A stretch of 64,000 nucleotides of DNA from Pseudochelatococcus lubricantis (GTDB lineage Bacteria > Pseudomonadota > Alphaproteobacteria > Rhizobiales > Beijerinckiaceae). The position numbers were made by a program, and so were the translations under genes. This document shows positions 10,744-21,608 of this stretch, in pieces (within the stretch, counting starts at the first letter, position 1; every line of letters begins with the position of its first letter). The stretch spans positions 124,001 to 188,000 of the forward strand of contig NZ_JBHLXC010000024.1 of the NCBI RefSeq assembly GCF_042432495.1. Direction: 5' to 3'. The notes beneath the pieces were generated by a model. That model had not been told where the DNA came from and ran no database searches. It saw only the letters and a list, made by a program, of their open reading frames with translations.

Positions 10744-11373
10744 ATGGAAGGCGTCACGGTCGTCGATCATCCGCTGGTGCGGCACAAGCTCACGCTGATG
10801 CGCGACAGGACGCGCTCCACCAAGGGCTTCCGGCAGTTGCTGAACGAGATCGGCATGCTGCTGTGCTACGAGGTGACGCGCGACCTGCCGACCGAGCTGA
10901 TCGAGGTGGAGACGCCCATCGCCACGATGCGCGCGCCGGTGCTCGCGGGCAAGAAGCTCGTCTTCGCGCCGATCCTGCGGGCGGGCGCGGGCTTTCTCGA
11001 TGCCATGCTCGACCTGGTGCCCTCCGCGCGCGTCGCGCACATCGGCCTCTACCGCGATCCGGAGACGCTGCAGGCGGTTGAATACTATTTCAAGGCGCCC
11101 GCGGATGTGGCGGAGCGGCTCGTCATCGTTATCGACCCAATGCTCGCCACCGCGAATTCGGCCATCGCCGCCATCGACCTGCTGAAGCAGCGCGGCGCGC
11201 GCGACCTGCGCTTCGTGTGCCTGCTCGCCGCGCCGGAGGGCATCCACCGGCTGCAGGCGGCGCACCCGGAAGTGCGCATCTGGACGGCCGCCATTGACGA
11301 AGGCCTGAACGAGCACAGCTACATCGTGCCCGGCCTCGGGGACGCGGGAGACCGCATGTATGGCACGCGCTGA
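10744..11373 (+). CDS. upp: Uracil phosphoribosyltransferase
   Basis: Pyrimidine salvage enzyme of 209 residues making UMP and diphosphate from uracil and PRPP. It matches Upp over its whole length: VVDHPLVRHKLTLMRD at the N-terminus, the PILRAGAGFLDAMLDLVPSA block, and the uracil-binding C-terminus YIVPGLGDAGDRMYGTR. The PRPP loop reads DPMLATANSA where the E. coli enzyme, from memory, has DPMLATGGS. A Gly-Gly to Ala-Asn change there is notable but may be lineage-typical. ATG at 10744 follows AGAGGGGAGC. It starts 48 bp after yejF on the same strand and could be read from the same transcript. Confidence 0.93.
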   Translation: MEGVTVVDHPLVRHKLTLMRDRTRSTKGFRQLLNEIGMLLCYEVTRDLPTELIEVETPIATMRAPVLAGKKLVFAPILRAGAGFLDAMLDLVPSARVAHIGLYRDPETLQAVEYYFKAPADVAERLVIVIDPMLATANSAIAAIDLLKQRGARDLRFVCLLAAPEGIHRLQAAHPEVRIWTAAIDEGLNEHSYIVPGLGDAGDRMYGTR

Positions 11374-11634
11374 GCCGGCACCCTGGAGGAACGGTGACGT
11401 TAACCATTTGTCGTAAAGGCGGGCAAACTGCCAAACATCCGTCATGATACTGGTATTCTTTGTTGTATAGGCACGTGCCGTTGCACGGTCGCCGCGCAAC
11501 CTCCGGGTGGAGCGATTTTGCTATTCGTCGAAACGCTCAAGTGATCCGGGTTTCTTATTTGACCGCCGCACGGAAAAAGCGCTATCCACTTTTCCCGAAC
11601 GCGCCACAGCAGCCATGAGCCTGTAAGGAACACC
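11374..11634. promoter_or_regulatory. Intergenic region upstream of the phosphomannomutase/phosphoglucomutase gene
   Basis: This 261-bp spacer should hold the promoter of the next gene. It contains GTTAACCATT (around 11399) and a diverged palindromic segment GGAAAAAGCGCTATCCACTT (around 11572) that resembles the small hairpin modules seen elsewhere in the window. AAGGAA precedes the ATG at 11635. No convincing -35/-10 pair was chosen. Confidence 0.3.
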
Positions 11635-13134
11635 ATGTTTCCGAAGCCCCTCCCCCTGCTCACCCCCAACACCTACGAATACGAATCGTTGCCGATGGTG
11701 AAGCCCACGGGCTTTCGCGAATACGATGCGCGCTGGTTGTTCGAGAAGGAGATCAACCTGATGGGCGTGCAGGCGCTGGGGCTCGGCCTCGGCCACCTGC
11801 TGCACGAATTCGGCGTGAAGCCGGAGATCGTCACCGGCCATGACTTCCGCGGCTATTCGGCGTCGATCAAGTATGCGCTGATCACCGGCTTGCTGGCGGC
11901 GGGCGTCAAGGTGAAGGACATCGGCCTCGCGCTTTCTCCCATGGCCTATTTCGCGCAGTTCGCGCTCGATGTGCCGGCGGTGGCGATGGTCACTGCCTCG
12001 CACAACGACAACGGCTGGACCGGCGTGAAGATGGGCGCGGCCCGCCCCCTCACCTTCGGCCCGGATGAGATGTCGCGCCTCAGGGAGATCGTGCTGAACG
12101 GCACCTCGCGGGCGCGCCCGGGCGGCGAATACGAATTCGTCGAGGGCTTCGCGCAGCGCTATATCGACGACCTGATCAACCGGCCGAAGCTGAAGCGCAA
12201 GCTCAAGGTCATCGCCGCCTGCGGCAACGGCACGGCCGGCGCCTTCGCCCCGCAGGTGCTGGAGGGCATCGGCGCGGAAGTGGTGCCGCTCGACACGACG
12301 CTGGACCACACTTTCCCGCGCTACAATCCCAACCCCGAAGACATGAAGATGCTGCACGCCATCGCCGACGCGGTGCGTGAATCGGGCGCGGACGTCGGGC
12401 TCGGCTTCGACGGCGACGGCGACCGCTGCGGCGTCGTCGACAACGAGGGCGCGGAAATCTTCGCCGACAAGATCGGCGTGATGCTGGCGCGCGATCTCTC
12501 CGCGCTTCATCCCGGTTCCATTTTCGTGGTGGACGTGAAGTCGACCGGCCTCTTCGTCACCGATCCGGTGCTGCAGCAGAACGGTGTGAAGGCGGACTAC
12601 TGGAAGACCGGGCACAGCTACATCAAGCGCCGGGTGAAGGAACTCAACGCGCTCGCGGGCTTCGAGAAATCGGGCCACTTCTTCTTCAATGCTCCCATCG
12701 GCCACGGCTACGACGACGGCCTCGTCACGGCGCTCGCGGTCTGCGACATGCTCGACCGCAACCCGGACAAGTCGATGGCCGACCTCTACCGCGCCCTGCC
12801 GCGCACCTGGGGCACGCCGACCATGTCGCCCCATTGCGCGGACGAGGTGAAGTATGACGTCGTCGCGCGCGTTGTGAAACGCTTCGAGACGCTGAAGGCC
12901 GAAGGCGGCAAGGTCGGCGGGCAGGCGATCCACGATCTCGTCACCGTGAACGGCGTGCGCGTCGTTGCAGAGGACGGGACGTGGGGGCTGGTGCGCGCCT
13001 CCTCCAACAAGCCGGAACTCGTCGTGGTGATCGAAAGCCCCATCTCCGAGGCGCGCACGCGCGAGATGTTCAAGGCGGTCGACGACATCCTGCGGGAGAA
13101 CCCGGAAGTCGGCGCATACAATCAGACCTTCTGA
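11635..13134 (+). CDS. Phosphomannomutase/phosphoglucomutase
   Basis: Cytosolic alpha-D-phosphohexomutase (499 residues) interconverting hexose 1- and 6-phosphates for surface polysaccharide and nucleotide-sugar supply. The phosphoserine loop is TASHNDNGW with Ser122; the metal loop is DGDGDRCG at 259-266; the sugar-specificity region GFEKSGHFFF lies near residue 343; the C-terminal phosphate-binding segment is VRASSNKPELVVVIE. These are the four domains of the AlgC/ManB family. ATG at 11635 follows GTAAGGAAC. A strong terminator lies 45 bp beyond the stop. Whether mannose or glucose phosphates are preferred cannot be decided from sequence alone. Confidence 0.9.
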   Translation: MFPKPLPLLTPNTYEYESLPMVKPTGFREYDARWLFEKEINLMGVQALGLGLGHLLHEFGVKPEIVTGHDFRGYSASIKYALITGLLAAGVKVKDIGLALSPMAYFAQFALDVPAVAMVTASHNDNGWTGVKMGAARPLTFGPDEMSRLREIVLNGTSRARPGGEYEFVEGFAQRYIDDLINRPKLKRKLKVIAACGNGTAGAFAPQVLEGIGAEVVPLDTTLDHTFPRYNPNPEDMKMLHAIADAVRESGADVGLGFDGDGDRCGVVDNEGAEIFADKIGVMLARDLSALHPGSIFVVDVKSTGLFVTDPVLQQNGVKADYWKTGHSYIKRRVKELNALAGFEKSGHFFFNAPIGHGYDDGLVTALAVCDMLDRNPDKSMADLYRALPRTWGTPTMSPHCADEVKYDVVARVVKRFETLKAEGGKVGGQAIHDLVTVNGVRVVAEDGTWGLVRASSNKPELVVVIESPISEARTREMFKAVDDILRENPEVGAYNQTF

Positions 13135-13158
13135 TTTTTTCTGGAACCTTCTGATTTT
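13126..13158 (+). repeat. Imperfect 20-bp tandem duplication over a stop codon
   Basis: The segment ACCTTCTGATTTT occurs at 13126-13138 and again at 13146-13158, a 20-bp period. The first copy contains the stop codon of the upstream mutase gene. It has no effect on the protein. Confidence 0.6.
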
Positions 13159-13178
13159 CCTGAATAATCGGACGTGCA

Positions 13179-13206
13179 GGCGCGGGAGGCAACTCCCGCG
13201 CCTTTT
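13179..13206 (+). terminator. Rho-independent terminator after the hexose-phosphate mutase gene
   Basis: Perfect 10-bp stem GGCGCGGGAG / CTCCCGCGCC with a GCAA loop (13189-13192), followed by TTTT. It lies 45 bp after the stop at 13134. It also argues against translation of the next gene starting before 13206. Confidence 0.85.
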
Positions 13207-13356
13207 CCATCAGGGCAACAGTTCGCGCATCTATCCCTGTCAATACTTCATAAACCATCTGGACAAATCAGCGATTTGGGATTCAGATGGAGTCGATTCG
13301 GAAAGATGCGGCACGTCTTACCGATCAGACGTTTGGGACTCCGAAGGGGGCGTTGC

Positions 13357-15681
<2,325 letters not shown>

Positions 15682-15688
15682 TACCGAA

Positions 15689-16189
15689 TCAGCGGCCGGC
15701 CGGCGTGCGGATGTCGAGAGGCCCGGCGGAGCGCGCCGCAACCGGTGACGACACGACGGCGGGCGCGGGCATTACAGCCGGCGCAGACGGCACGCGGGTT
15801 GCAACGGGAGCCTGCGGCGATGCGGGCGAGGTGTAGAACGCGCTCATCTCATCGAAACCGGCGCTGTCCCCGGCCGCGCCATAGTTCGGAATCGCATCGC
15901 CCGGGATGGTGACGGTGCGCCCGCCCGATCCGTTTAGGCAGTCGGCGCAGATGCCGCCAACCGCCTGCTTGGCGCTGCGCTCCCAGCGGTCGAAACGGCG
16001 CTGCTCCTCGTCGAGGGCGCGCAGGTTCGCCTCACGGTCGCGCACTTTCTCGTCCCGCCATTCCGGCGAGAACATCTCGGGCCCGGCAACGGCGGCGGCA
16101 TTGGCCGAGCCGGTGGCTGCGGCGCCTCCCCCGGCGGCGTGTGCCGCCCCTGCCAGCAACGTGAACGCCAGAACAGCGACAATCCTCAC
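15689..16189 (-). CDS. Small exported protein with a CxxC motif, function unknown
   Basis: I do not recognise this family. From GTG at 16189 (GAGGG seven bases upstream) it encodes 166 residues with a clear signal peptide: RIVAVLAFTLLAGAAHA, cleavage likely after AHA. The mature part is Ala/Gly-rich at first, then has a charged helical stretch (WRDEKVRDREANLRALDEEQRRFDRWERSAK), then GGICADCLNG with a CxxC pair, then a Pro/Ala/Val-rich tail. The CxxC could form a disulfide or bind metal in the periplasm. It converges on the histidine kinase gene with 7 bp between stops. Earlier in-frame starts exist but lack a signal-peptide logic. Confidence 0.6.
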   Translation of the reverse strand: MRIVAVLAFTLLAGAAHAAGGGAAATGSANAAAVAGPEMFSPEWRDEKVRDREANLRALDEEQRRFDRWERSAKQAVGGICADCLNGSGGRTVTIPGDAIPNYGAAGDSAGFDEMSAFYTSPASPQAPVATRVPSAPAVMPAPAVVSSPVAARSAGPLDIRTPAGR

Positions 16190-16431
16190 GGCAATACCCT
16201 CATAGCCACGTACGACAGCAGGCCGCCGCCGGAACCGGCGTTCGGGCGGCAGCGCGAACTCTATTATCTGGCAGATAATACCGTCATCAATAAGGCGCAA
16301 TGACAGATGTCATGCATCCTGAACGACGAACATCCGCCTGGAAGCCCGTTCGCCGTCCTGTCTTCTTGTCGACGTATCGGATTCATCCGGAAAACGGCAC
16401 CCGTTTTCCGGTCTGAAGCTCCATGCGGGCG
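16190..16431. other. Intergenic, with a diverged hairpin repeat
   Basis: Contains CCGGAAAACGG-CACC-CGTTTTCCGG (16387-16411), a perfect inverted repeat resembling the hairpin module near 35988-36012, and TTCTTGTCGACGTAT upstream of it. No gene or T-rich terminator was seen. The hairpin lies downstream of mscL on that gene's strand. Confidence 0.5.
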
Positions 16432-16872
16432 TCACGCCTGCGGGCGCGGACGGTCGGCCAGCAGATCGCGGATCTGCGTGAGCAGCTTGACGTCGGCGGG
16501 CTCCTCGGGCGCCGGCGCCGGCGGCTTGTTCCGCTCCGCCTGGCGTTTCAGCTCGTTGATGCCCTTGACCACGAGGAACAGCACCCACGCGACGATGATG
16601 AAGTTGATGGCGGCGGTGATGAAGCTGCCGTAGGCGAGCACCGCGCCCTGCGAGCGCGCGGCGTCGAGGGACGTGGACGTCACCTCGCCGGAGAGCGGCA
16701 GGAAGTAGTTGGAGAAGTCGACGCCGCCGCGCGTGATCCAGGCGATCAGGGGCATGAAAATGTCGCCGACGATCGATTCAACGATCCGGCTGAACGAGGC
16801 GCCGATGATCACGCCGATGGCGAGATCCACCACGTTGCCCCGCAGGGCGAATTCCCGAAATTCCTTCAGCAT
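16432..16872 (-). CDS. mscL: Large-conductance mechanosensitive channel
   Basis: Homopentameric inner-membrane valve (146 residues) that opens under membrane tension to release solutes during hypo-osmotic shock. The N-terminus MLKEFREFALRGNVVDLAIGVIIGASF is the conserved TM1/pore-lining sequence, followed by IVGDIFMPLI. A second helix contains FITAAINFIIVAWVLFLVVKGIN, and the C-terminus has a charged bundle and LLTQIRDLL. The length is typical (about 130-150). Its 5' side carries the dispersed repeat at 16900-17006, leaving only about 30 bp between repeat and start, so its promoter lies within or beyond the repeat. Confidence 0.95.
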   Translation of the reverse strand: MLKEFREFALRGNVVDLAIGVIIGASFSRIVESIVGDIFMPLIAWITRGGVDFSNYFLPLSGEVTSTSLDAARSQGAVLAYGSFITAAINFIIVAWVLFLVVKGINELKRQAERNKPPAPAPEEPADVKLLTQIRDLLADRPRPQA

Positions 16873-16899
16873 CAGTTCAGTTCCTCAGGCCCGGAGGTT

Positions 16900-17006
16900 T
16901 TTAGAATCTGTCCTGTTTATGTTGAAACAGGACAGATTCTAGGTTCCTTATTTTGAGTGAATTCTGATTGATCAGATGATTCCATCTGATCGGCAAGCGC
17001 TCTGGG
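16900..17006 (+). repeat. Dispersed 107-bp hairpin repeat, copy A
   Basis: Two perfect hairpins: 16-bp arms AGAATCTGTCCTGTTT / AAACAGGACAGATTCT with a six-base loop, and 9-bp arms GATCAGATG / CATCTGATC with loop ATTC. The second copy at 59536-59642 has the same length and about 12 mismatches by hand count (about 89% identity). It lies between mscL and the TIGR02301-like gene, both on the minus strand. No open reading frame or transposase is associated. Confidence 0.9.
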
Positions 17007-17068
17007 GTCAAGTTCCCGGGACGCCAATACTGCATTGCGGGCGTTTTTGGTAGCAGAACATCGCCCCC

Positions 17069-17563
17069 TCAACCACCAAAGCGGGCGGCGATGGCGCGGC
17101 TGAGGCGCTCGCCCTCCGCGAGATAGCGCGCGACCGATACCTGCGCCGCATCCGTGCAGATGCGGTAGGTGACGGAGAACCCCCGGTAACCCTGGTTGAA
17201 GGCGCCCGCGAGCCGCGCGCGCGTCTCCGCATCCCGCGATTCGCTGTCGATCAGCGCCGCCATGCGCCCGTGCCATTCCGGCGCGTCCGGCGCGCCGCAC
17301 AGCGCGCGCAGGAACGACAGGGCGCCCATGACTTCCGAAAGGCGCACCAGGTTGTTTTCATAGCCGGGCGGCGGCGTGCGGATGGTCTCCGCCTCCGCCT
17401 CCGGCTCCTGCACCGGCGCGCTTTCCACCGGCGGCGCCTCGCGCACGGGCGGCAGCGGCGCACGCTGCGCGCGCGCGGCGGAACTCACATGGGCGGATGC
17501 CGCCGCCAGCAGGCAGACGGCGAGAAGCCGCGGGAAACGGCGGCGGGCGCCCCGCGCGCTCAC
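17069..17563 (-). CDS. TIGR02301-like exported protein of unknown function
   Basis: 164 residues from GTG at 17563. A signal peptide is visible (FPRLLAVCLLAAASAHVSSAARA), then a Pro/Glu-rich spacer (about 35-65) and a compact domain from YENNLVRLSEVMGALSFLRALCG to the end, with CRICT-like Cys residues (LCG, RICTD). The family, recalled as TIGR02301, is found in Hyphomicrobiales and has no known function. The start overlaps the stop of the SDR gene by four bases (GTGA), so the two are translationally coupled. Two Cys in the exported domain could form a disulfide. Confidence 0.7.
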   Translation of the reverse strand: MSARGARRRFPRLLAVCLLAAASAHVSSAARAQRAPLPPVREAPPVESAPVQEPEAEAETIRTPPPGYENNLVRLSEVMGALSFLRALCGAPDAPEWHGRMAALIDSESRDAETRARLAGAFNQGYRGFSVTYRICTDAAQVSVARYLAEGERLSRAIAARFGG

Positions 17564-18315
17564 ACGTGCTGCCCGCCGTTGATGTGCAGCTCCGCACCCG
17601 TCACGTAGGACGACGCCTCGGTGCACAGGAAGTAGATCGCCTTCGCTACCTCGTCGGGCGTGCCAAGGCGGCGCAGCGGAAACGCTTCCGCCATGCGCGC
17701 CGTGCCGGGGGAAAGGATCGAGGTATCGATCTCGCCCGGCGAAATGGCGTTGACGCGCACGCCCAGCGGGCCGAAATCCGCCGCCATCTCGCGCGTGAGG
17801 GCCGCGAGCGCAGCCTTCGACGTCGCATAGGCCGCACCCGCGTAGGGATGGACGCGCGAACCGGCGATGGAGGTGACGTTGACGACCGAGCCGCTCGCCC
17901 GCGACAGTTCCTCGACGAGACCGCGCGCCAGCATGACGGAGGCGAAGAAATTCACCTGAAACACGCGGTGCCAGTCCTCGATGGGGGTGTCGAGCGTGTT
18001 CAGCCGGCCGCCGCTCCCGCCTTTGGGAGAGATGCCGGCGTTGTTGACGAGCGCGTCCAGCACCCCGCCCTCTTCAGCGAGGCGGCGCTTCATCTCATCG
18101 ATGGCGGCGAGGGTGGAGCCGGTATCGGCGAGATCGACCTGGATATGGTCTTCCGGCCCCATCTCCCACGGACATTGCTCGGGAAAGGCGTGGCGGGAGC
18201 TGGTGATCACGCGCCAGCCCGCGGCGGAAAAGCGTTTGACCGTGGCGTGGCCGATCCCCCGGCTGGCGCCGGTGAGCAGCATGATGCGACGTCGGGCATT
18301 CGTGGTTCTGGTCAC
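17560..18315 (-). CDS. SDR family NAD(P)-dependent oxidoreductase
   Basis: Classical short-chain dehydrogenase of 251 residues from GTG at 18315. Cofactor motif TGASRGIG near residues 14-21; NNAG motif VNNAGISPKGG; catalytic Ser in VNVTSIAGS; Tyr-x-x-x-Lys in AYATSKAAL; PGEIDT after the active site. The open frame continues upstream, but those residues have no homology logic and GTG at 18315 places the Rossmann start at the usual distance. The substrate is unknown. It heads a two-gene unit with the TIGR02301-like gene and is divergent from xseB. Confidence 0.85.
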   Translation of the reverse strand: MTRTTNARRRIMLLTGASRGIGHATVKRFSAAGWRVITSSRHAFPEQCPWEMGPEDHIQVDLADTGSTLAAIDEMKRRLAEEGGVLDALVNNAGISPKGGSGGRLNTLDTPIEDWHRVFQVNFFASVMLARGLVEELSRASGSVVNVTSIAGSRVHPYAGAAYATSKAALAALTREMAADFGPLGVRVNAISPGEIDTSILSPGTARMAEAFPLRRLGTPDEVAKAIYFLCTEASSYVTGAELHINGGQHV

Positions 18316-18481
18316 GGCGGATTCTCGTCTGAGGTATATGCGACACACTACGCCTGGATCGCGCCGCGGTCCACTGCCACCGCGCGAATGCGCCGATATC
18401 ACGCGCACGGGCGATCTTCCCGCGCAGCTGACGGCCACAGAACACTTGTATTCGCGTCGCGCAGGCGCGATAACTGCGGCC

Positions 18482-18745
18482 ATGAGCGAGAAAATCCCCT
18501 CCTCCGCCCTCGCGGACATCGACGGCCTGCCTTTCGAAAAGGCACTGGCCGAGCTTGAACAGATCGTGTCGCGCCTTGAGCGCGGCGACGTGCCGCTTGA
18601 AGAATCCATCGCCATTTTCGAGCGCGGCGAGCTGCTGAAGAAACATTGCGACGCGCTGCTGAAAACCGCCGAGGCCCGGATCGAGAAGATCTCGCAGGCG
18701 GGCAATGGCACCGTCGCCACGGAACCGCTCGACGTCGAAGCCTGA
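18482..18745 (+). CDS. xseB: Exodeoxyribonuclease VII small subunit
   Basis: Small subunit (87 residues) of the nuclease that degrades single-stranded DNA in repair and recombination. It shows the family pattern: LPFEKALAELEQIVSRLERGDVPLEESIAIFERG, then LLKKHCDALLKTAEARIEKI. ATG at 18482 gives the usual length of 75-90. It stands at the head of the xseB-dxs-tlyA run; the large subunit gene xseA is not in the window. Confidence 0.93.
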   Translation: MSEKIPSSALADIDGLPFEKALAELEQIVSRLERGDVPLEESIAIFERGELLKKHCDALLKTAEARIEKISQAGNGTVATEPLDVEA

Positions 18746-18799
18746 TCGTGCCCGCCGATTGCATCCTTGCGCGGCGGAACACCCGGGATCACGGGGAAT

Positions 18800-18828
18800 T
18801 TGACGAAATCTCGCCAAACGCCTATTCC
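18800..18828 (+). promoter_or_regulatory. Candidate dxs promoter
   Basis: TTGACG (18800-18805), 17-bp spacer, TATTCC (18823-18828), in the 181-bp gap between xseB and dxs. The -35 match is good, the -10 weak. This would give dxs its own transcription start. Confidence 0.35.
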
Positions 18829-18926
18829 CTGTTATCTTGCGCGAGAAGGCCGCGCACACCGTGGCGCGGCCGTTTCGCGATCCATGACATGACGGGACCC
18901 GAGAGGTTTCCGGAGGTTTTCTGACG

Positions 18927-20849
18927 TTGCCCATATCCACCCCGCTCCTCGATACCATCCTGACGCCCGCCGACCTGCGCCACCTCCCGGAGGCCGCGCT
19001 TCCGCAGCTCGTCGACGAGTTGCGCGCGGAGGTGATCGACGCCGTGTCCGTCACCGGCGGGCATCTCGGCGCGGGGCTCGGCGTTGTGGAACTCACGGCA
19101 GCGCTGCACTACGTCTTCGACACGCCGGACGACCGGCTGATCTGGGACGTGGGCCACCAGGCCTATCCGCACAAAATCCTCACCGGGCGGCGCGACCGCA
19201 TCCGCACGCTGCGCAAGAGCGGCGGCCTCTCAGGCTTCACCAGGCGGGCGGAAAGCCCCTACGATCCATTCGGCGCCGGCCATTCCTCCACCTCCATCTC
19301 GGCGGGGCTCGGCATGGCCGCCGCACGCGACCTTTCGAACGGCGGCAATCATGTGGTCTGCGTGATCGGCGACGGCGCCATGTCGGCCGGCATGGCCTAT
19401 GAGGCCATGAACAACGCCGGCGCGCTCGGGGCGCGGCTCATCGTCATCCTCAACGACAACGACATGTCGATCGCCCCGCCCGTGGGCGCGCTCTCCGCGC
19501 ATCTGGCGCGCATCGTCTCCAGCGGCACCTACCGTTCGCTGCGCGAAACCGGCAAGCAGATCGTGAGCCGCCTGCCGCGCTTCTTCTACGAGAAGGCGCA
19601 ACGCGCCGAGGAATATGCCCGCGGCTTCTGGACCGGCGGCACCCTGTTCGAGGAGCTGGGGTTCTATTATGTCGGCCCGGTAGACGGCCACAACCTCGAC
19701 CACCTGCTGCCCGTGCTGCGCAACGCCCGCGCCGCCGAGGACGGGCCGATCCTCGTCCACGTGGTGACGCAGAAGGGCAAAGGCTATGCTCCCGCCGAGG
19801 CCGCGGCCGACAAATACCACGGTGTGAACACGTTCGACGTCGTCACCGGCGCGCAGGCCAAGCCCAAGGCCAACGCCCCCACCTATACGCGGGTGTTCGC
19901 CGACAGCCTGATCCGCGAGGCGGAGCGCGACGAGAAGATCGTCGCCGTCACGGCCGCCATGCCGTCCGGCACCGGCCTAGACCTCTTCGGGCAGGCGTTC
20001 CCCAAGCGCACCTACGACGTCGGCATCGCCGAGCAGCACGCCGTGACCTTCGCGGCCGGGCTGGCGGCGGAAGGCTACAGACCGTTCTGTGCCATCTACT
20101 CGACGTTCCTGCAGCGCGCCTACGACCAGATCGTCCACGACGTGGCGATCCAGAACCTGCCAGTGCGCTTCGCCATCGACCGCGCCGGGCTGGTGGGGGC
20201 CGACGGGCCGACGCACGCGGGCTCGTTCGACATCGCCTATCTCGGCTGTCTGCCCAACATGGTGCTGATGGCGGCGAGCGACGAGGCGGAACTCGTGCAT
20301 ATGGTGGCGACCGCCGCCGCCCACGACGCCGGTCCCATTGCGCTGCGCTACCCGCGTGGCGAGGGCGTGGGCTTGGAGCTGCCCGAACGGGGCGAGGTGC
20401 TGCCCATCGGCAAGGGCCGCATCGTGCGCGAGGGCAACCGCGTGGCGCTGCTGTCGCTGGGCACGCGCCTTGCCGAGGCGCTCGCTGCCGCCGAGCAGCT
20501 GGAGGCGCGCGGCCTTTCCACCACCGTCGCCGATGCGCGCTTCGCCCGGCCGCTCGACCTCGACCTGCTGCGCCGCCTGGCGCGCGAGCACGAGTGCCTG
20601 ATCACCGTCGAGGAAGGATCGCAGGGTGGCTTCGGCGCCTTCGTGCTGCACGCGCTCGCGCAGGAGGGCCTGCTCGACCAGGGCCTCAAGGTGCGCACCA
20701 TGACGCTGCCCGACACGTTCATCGAGCACGACAAGCCGGAGCGTATGTACGCCGCCGCCGGGCTGGACGCGGCCGGCATCGTCGCCACGGTGTTCGCGGC
20801 GCTGGGCAACGCCTCCGCGATCGCGGACGTGCCGGCGCTCAGGGCGTGA
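18927..20849 (+). CDS. dxs: 1-deoxy-D-xylulose-5-phosphate synthase
   Basis: First enzyme of the MEP isoprenoid pathway: thiamine diphosphate-dependent condensation of pyruvate and glyceraldehyde 3-phosphate; also feeds thiamine and pyridoxal synthesis. 640 residues. N-terminal TPP domain with GHLGAGLGVVELTAALHYVF, GHQAYPHKILTGRRD, GDGAMSAGMAYEAMNN (G148-D149-G150); second domain with the catalytic Glu369 in GIAEQHAVTFAAGLA; transketolase C-terminal domain after about 500. The start is TTG at 18927 with GGAGG ten bases upstream, giving PLLDTILTPADLRHLP as in other Dxs. An uncommon TTG start may limit expression. tlyA follows 30 bp later. Confidence 0.96.
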   Translation: MPISTPLLDTILTPADLRHLPEAALPQLVDELRAEVIDAVSVTGGHLGAGLGVVELTAALHYVFDTPDDRLIWDVGHQAYPHKILTGRRDRIRTLRKSGGLSGFTRRAESPYDPFGAGHSSTSISAGLGMAAARDLSNGGNHVVCVIGDGAMSAGMAYEAMNNAGALGARLIVILNDNDMSIAPPVGALSAHLARIVSSGTYRSLRETGKQIVSRLPRFFYEKAQRAEEYARGFWTGGTLFEELGFYYVGPVDGHNLDHLLPVLRNARAAEDGPILVHVVTQKGKGYAPAEAAADKYHGVNTFDVVTGAQAKPKANAPTYTRVFADSLIREAERDEKIVAVTAAMPSGTGLDLFGQAFPKRTYDVGIAEQHAVTFAAGLAAEGYRPFCAIYSTFLQRAYDQIVHDVAIQNLPVRFAIDRAGLVGADGPTHAGSFDIAYLGCLPNMVLMAASDEAELVHMVATAAAHDAGPIALRYPRGEGVGLELPERGEVLPIGKGRIVREGNRVALLSLGTRLAEALAAAEQLEARGLSTTVADARFARPLDLDLLRRLAREHECLITVEEGSQGGFGAFVLHALAQEGLLDQGLKVRTMTLPDTFIEHDKPERMYAAAGLDAAGIVATVFAALGNASAIADVPALRA

Positions 20850-20879
20850 TCCCGGGACGCGGAAACGGATAGGGTCCGG

Positions 20880-21608
20880 ATGTCGGAAAGGCGCAGGGCG
20901 GATGTCGTGCTGGTCGAGCGCGGCTTTTTTGACAGCCGCGCGCAGGCACGCGCCGCCATCGAGGCGGGCGGCGTCAGCGTCGACGGCGCCGTGCTGCGCA
21001 AACCCTCGCAGACCATCCCCGCAGACGCCGGCATCGTGGCGCAGGCACCTCATCCCTGGGTGTCGCGCGGCGGTCTGAAGCTCGCTGCTGCTCTCGACGC
21101 CTTCGGCTTCGACGTCACGGGGGCCGCGGCGCTCGACCTCGGCGCCTCCACCGGCGGCTTCACGCAGGTGCTGCTGGCGCGCGGCGCGGCGCATGTGCAC
21201 GCGGTCGATGTCGGCCACGGACAGTTGCATCCGCTCGTCGCGGGCGACCCGCGCGTCACCGCGCTGGAGGGCACCGACGCCCGCGCGCTCGCCGGGCGCG
21301 GCATCGGCCCGTTCGATGTGCTGAGCGTCGACGTCAGCTTCATCTCGCTGAAGCTCGTGCTGCCGGCGGCGGTGCCGCTGCTGAAACCCGGCGCGGCGCT
21401 CGCGGCGCTAATCAAGCCGCAGTTCGAGGCCGGTCGCGCGCATCTCAGCAAGGGCATCGTGCGCGACGAGGCGGTGCGGACGCGCGTATGCGAGGACATC
21501 CGCGCCCACGTTGCGGGGCTCGGCTTCACCGTGAGCGGCCTCATCCCCTCCCCCATCGAGGGCGGCGACGGCAACCGCGAATATCTGATCGGAGCCCGCC
21601 TGTCATGA
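20880..21608 (+). CDS. tlyA: TlyA family RNA methyltransferase
   Basis: 242 residues. An N-terminal S4 RNA-binding domain (about 1-62, RADVVLVERGFFDSRAQARAAI...) is joined to an FtsJ-like SAM-dependent fold with ALDLGASTGGFTQVLL, a VDVGHGQLHP acidic strand and DVLSVDVSFISLKLVLPA. TlyA proteins methylate ribose of 16S and/or 23S rRNA cytidines; in some species they also act as hemolysins, which is not implied here. ATG at 20880. Its stop overlaps the next start (ATGA), so the two RNA methyltransferase genes are coupled. Confidence 0.9.
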   Translation: MSERRRADVVLVERGFFDSRAQARAAIEAGGVSVDGAVLRKPSQTIPADAGIVAQAPHPWVSRGGLKLAAALDAFGFDVTGAAALDLGASTGGFTQVLLARGAAHVHAVDVGHGQLHPLVAGDPRVTALEGTDARALAGRGIGPFDVLSVDVSFISLKLVLPAAVPLLKPGAALAALIKPQFEAGRAHLSKGIVRDEAVRTRVCEDIRAHVAGLGFTVSGLIPSPIEGGDGNREYLIGARLS

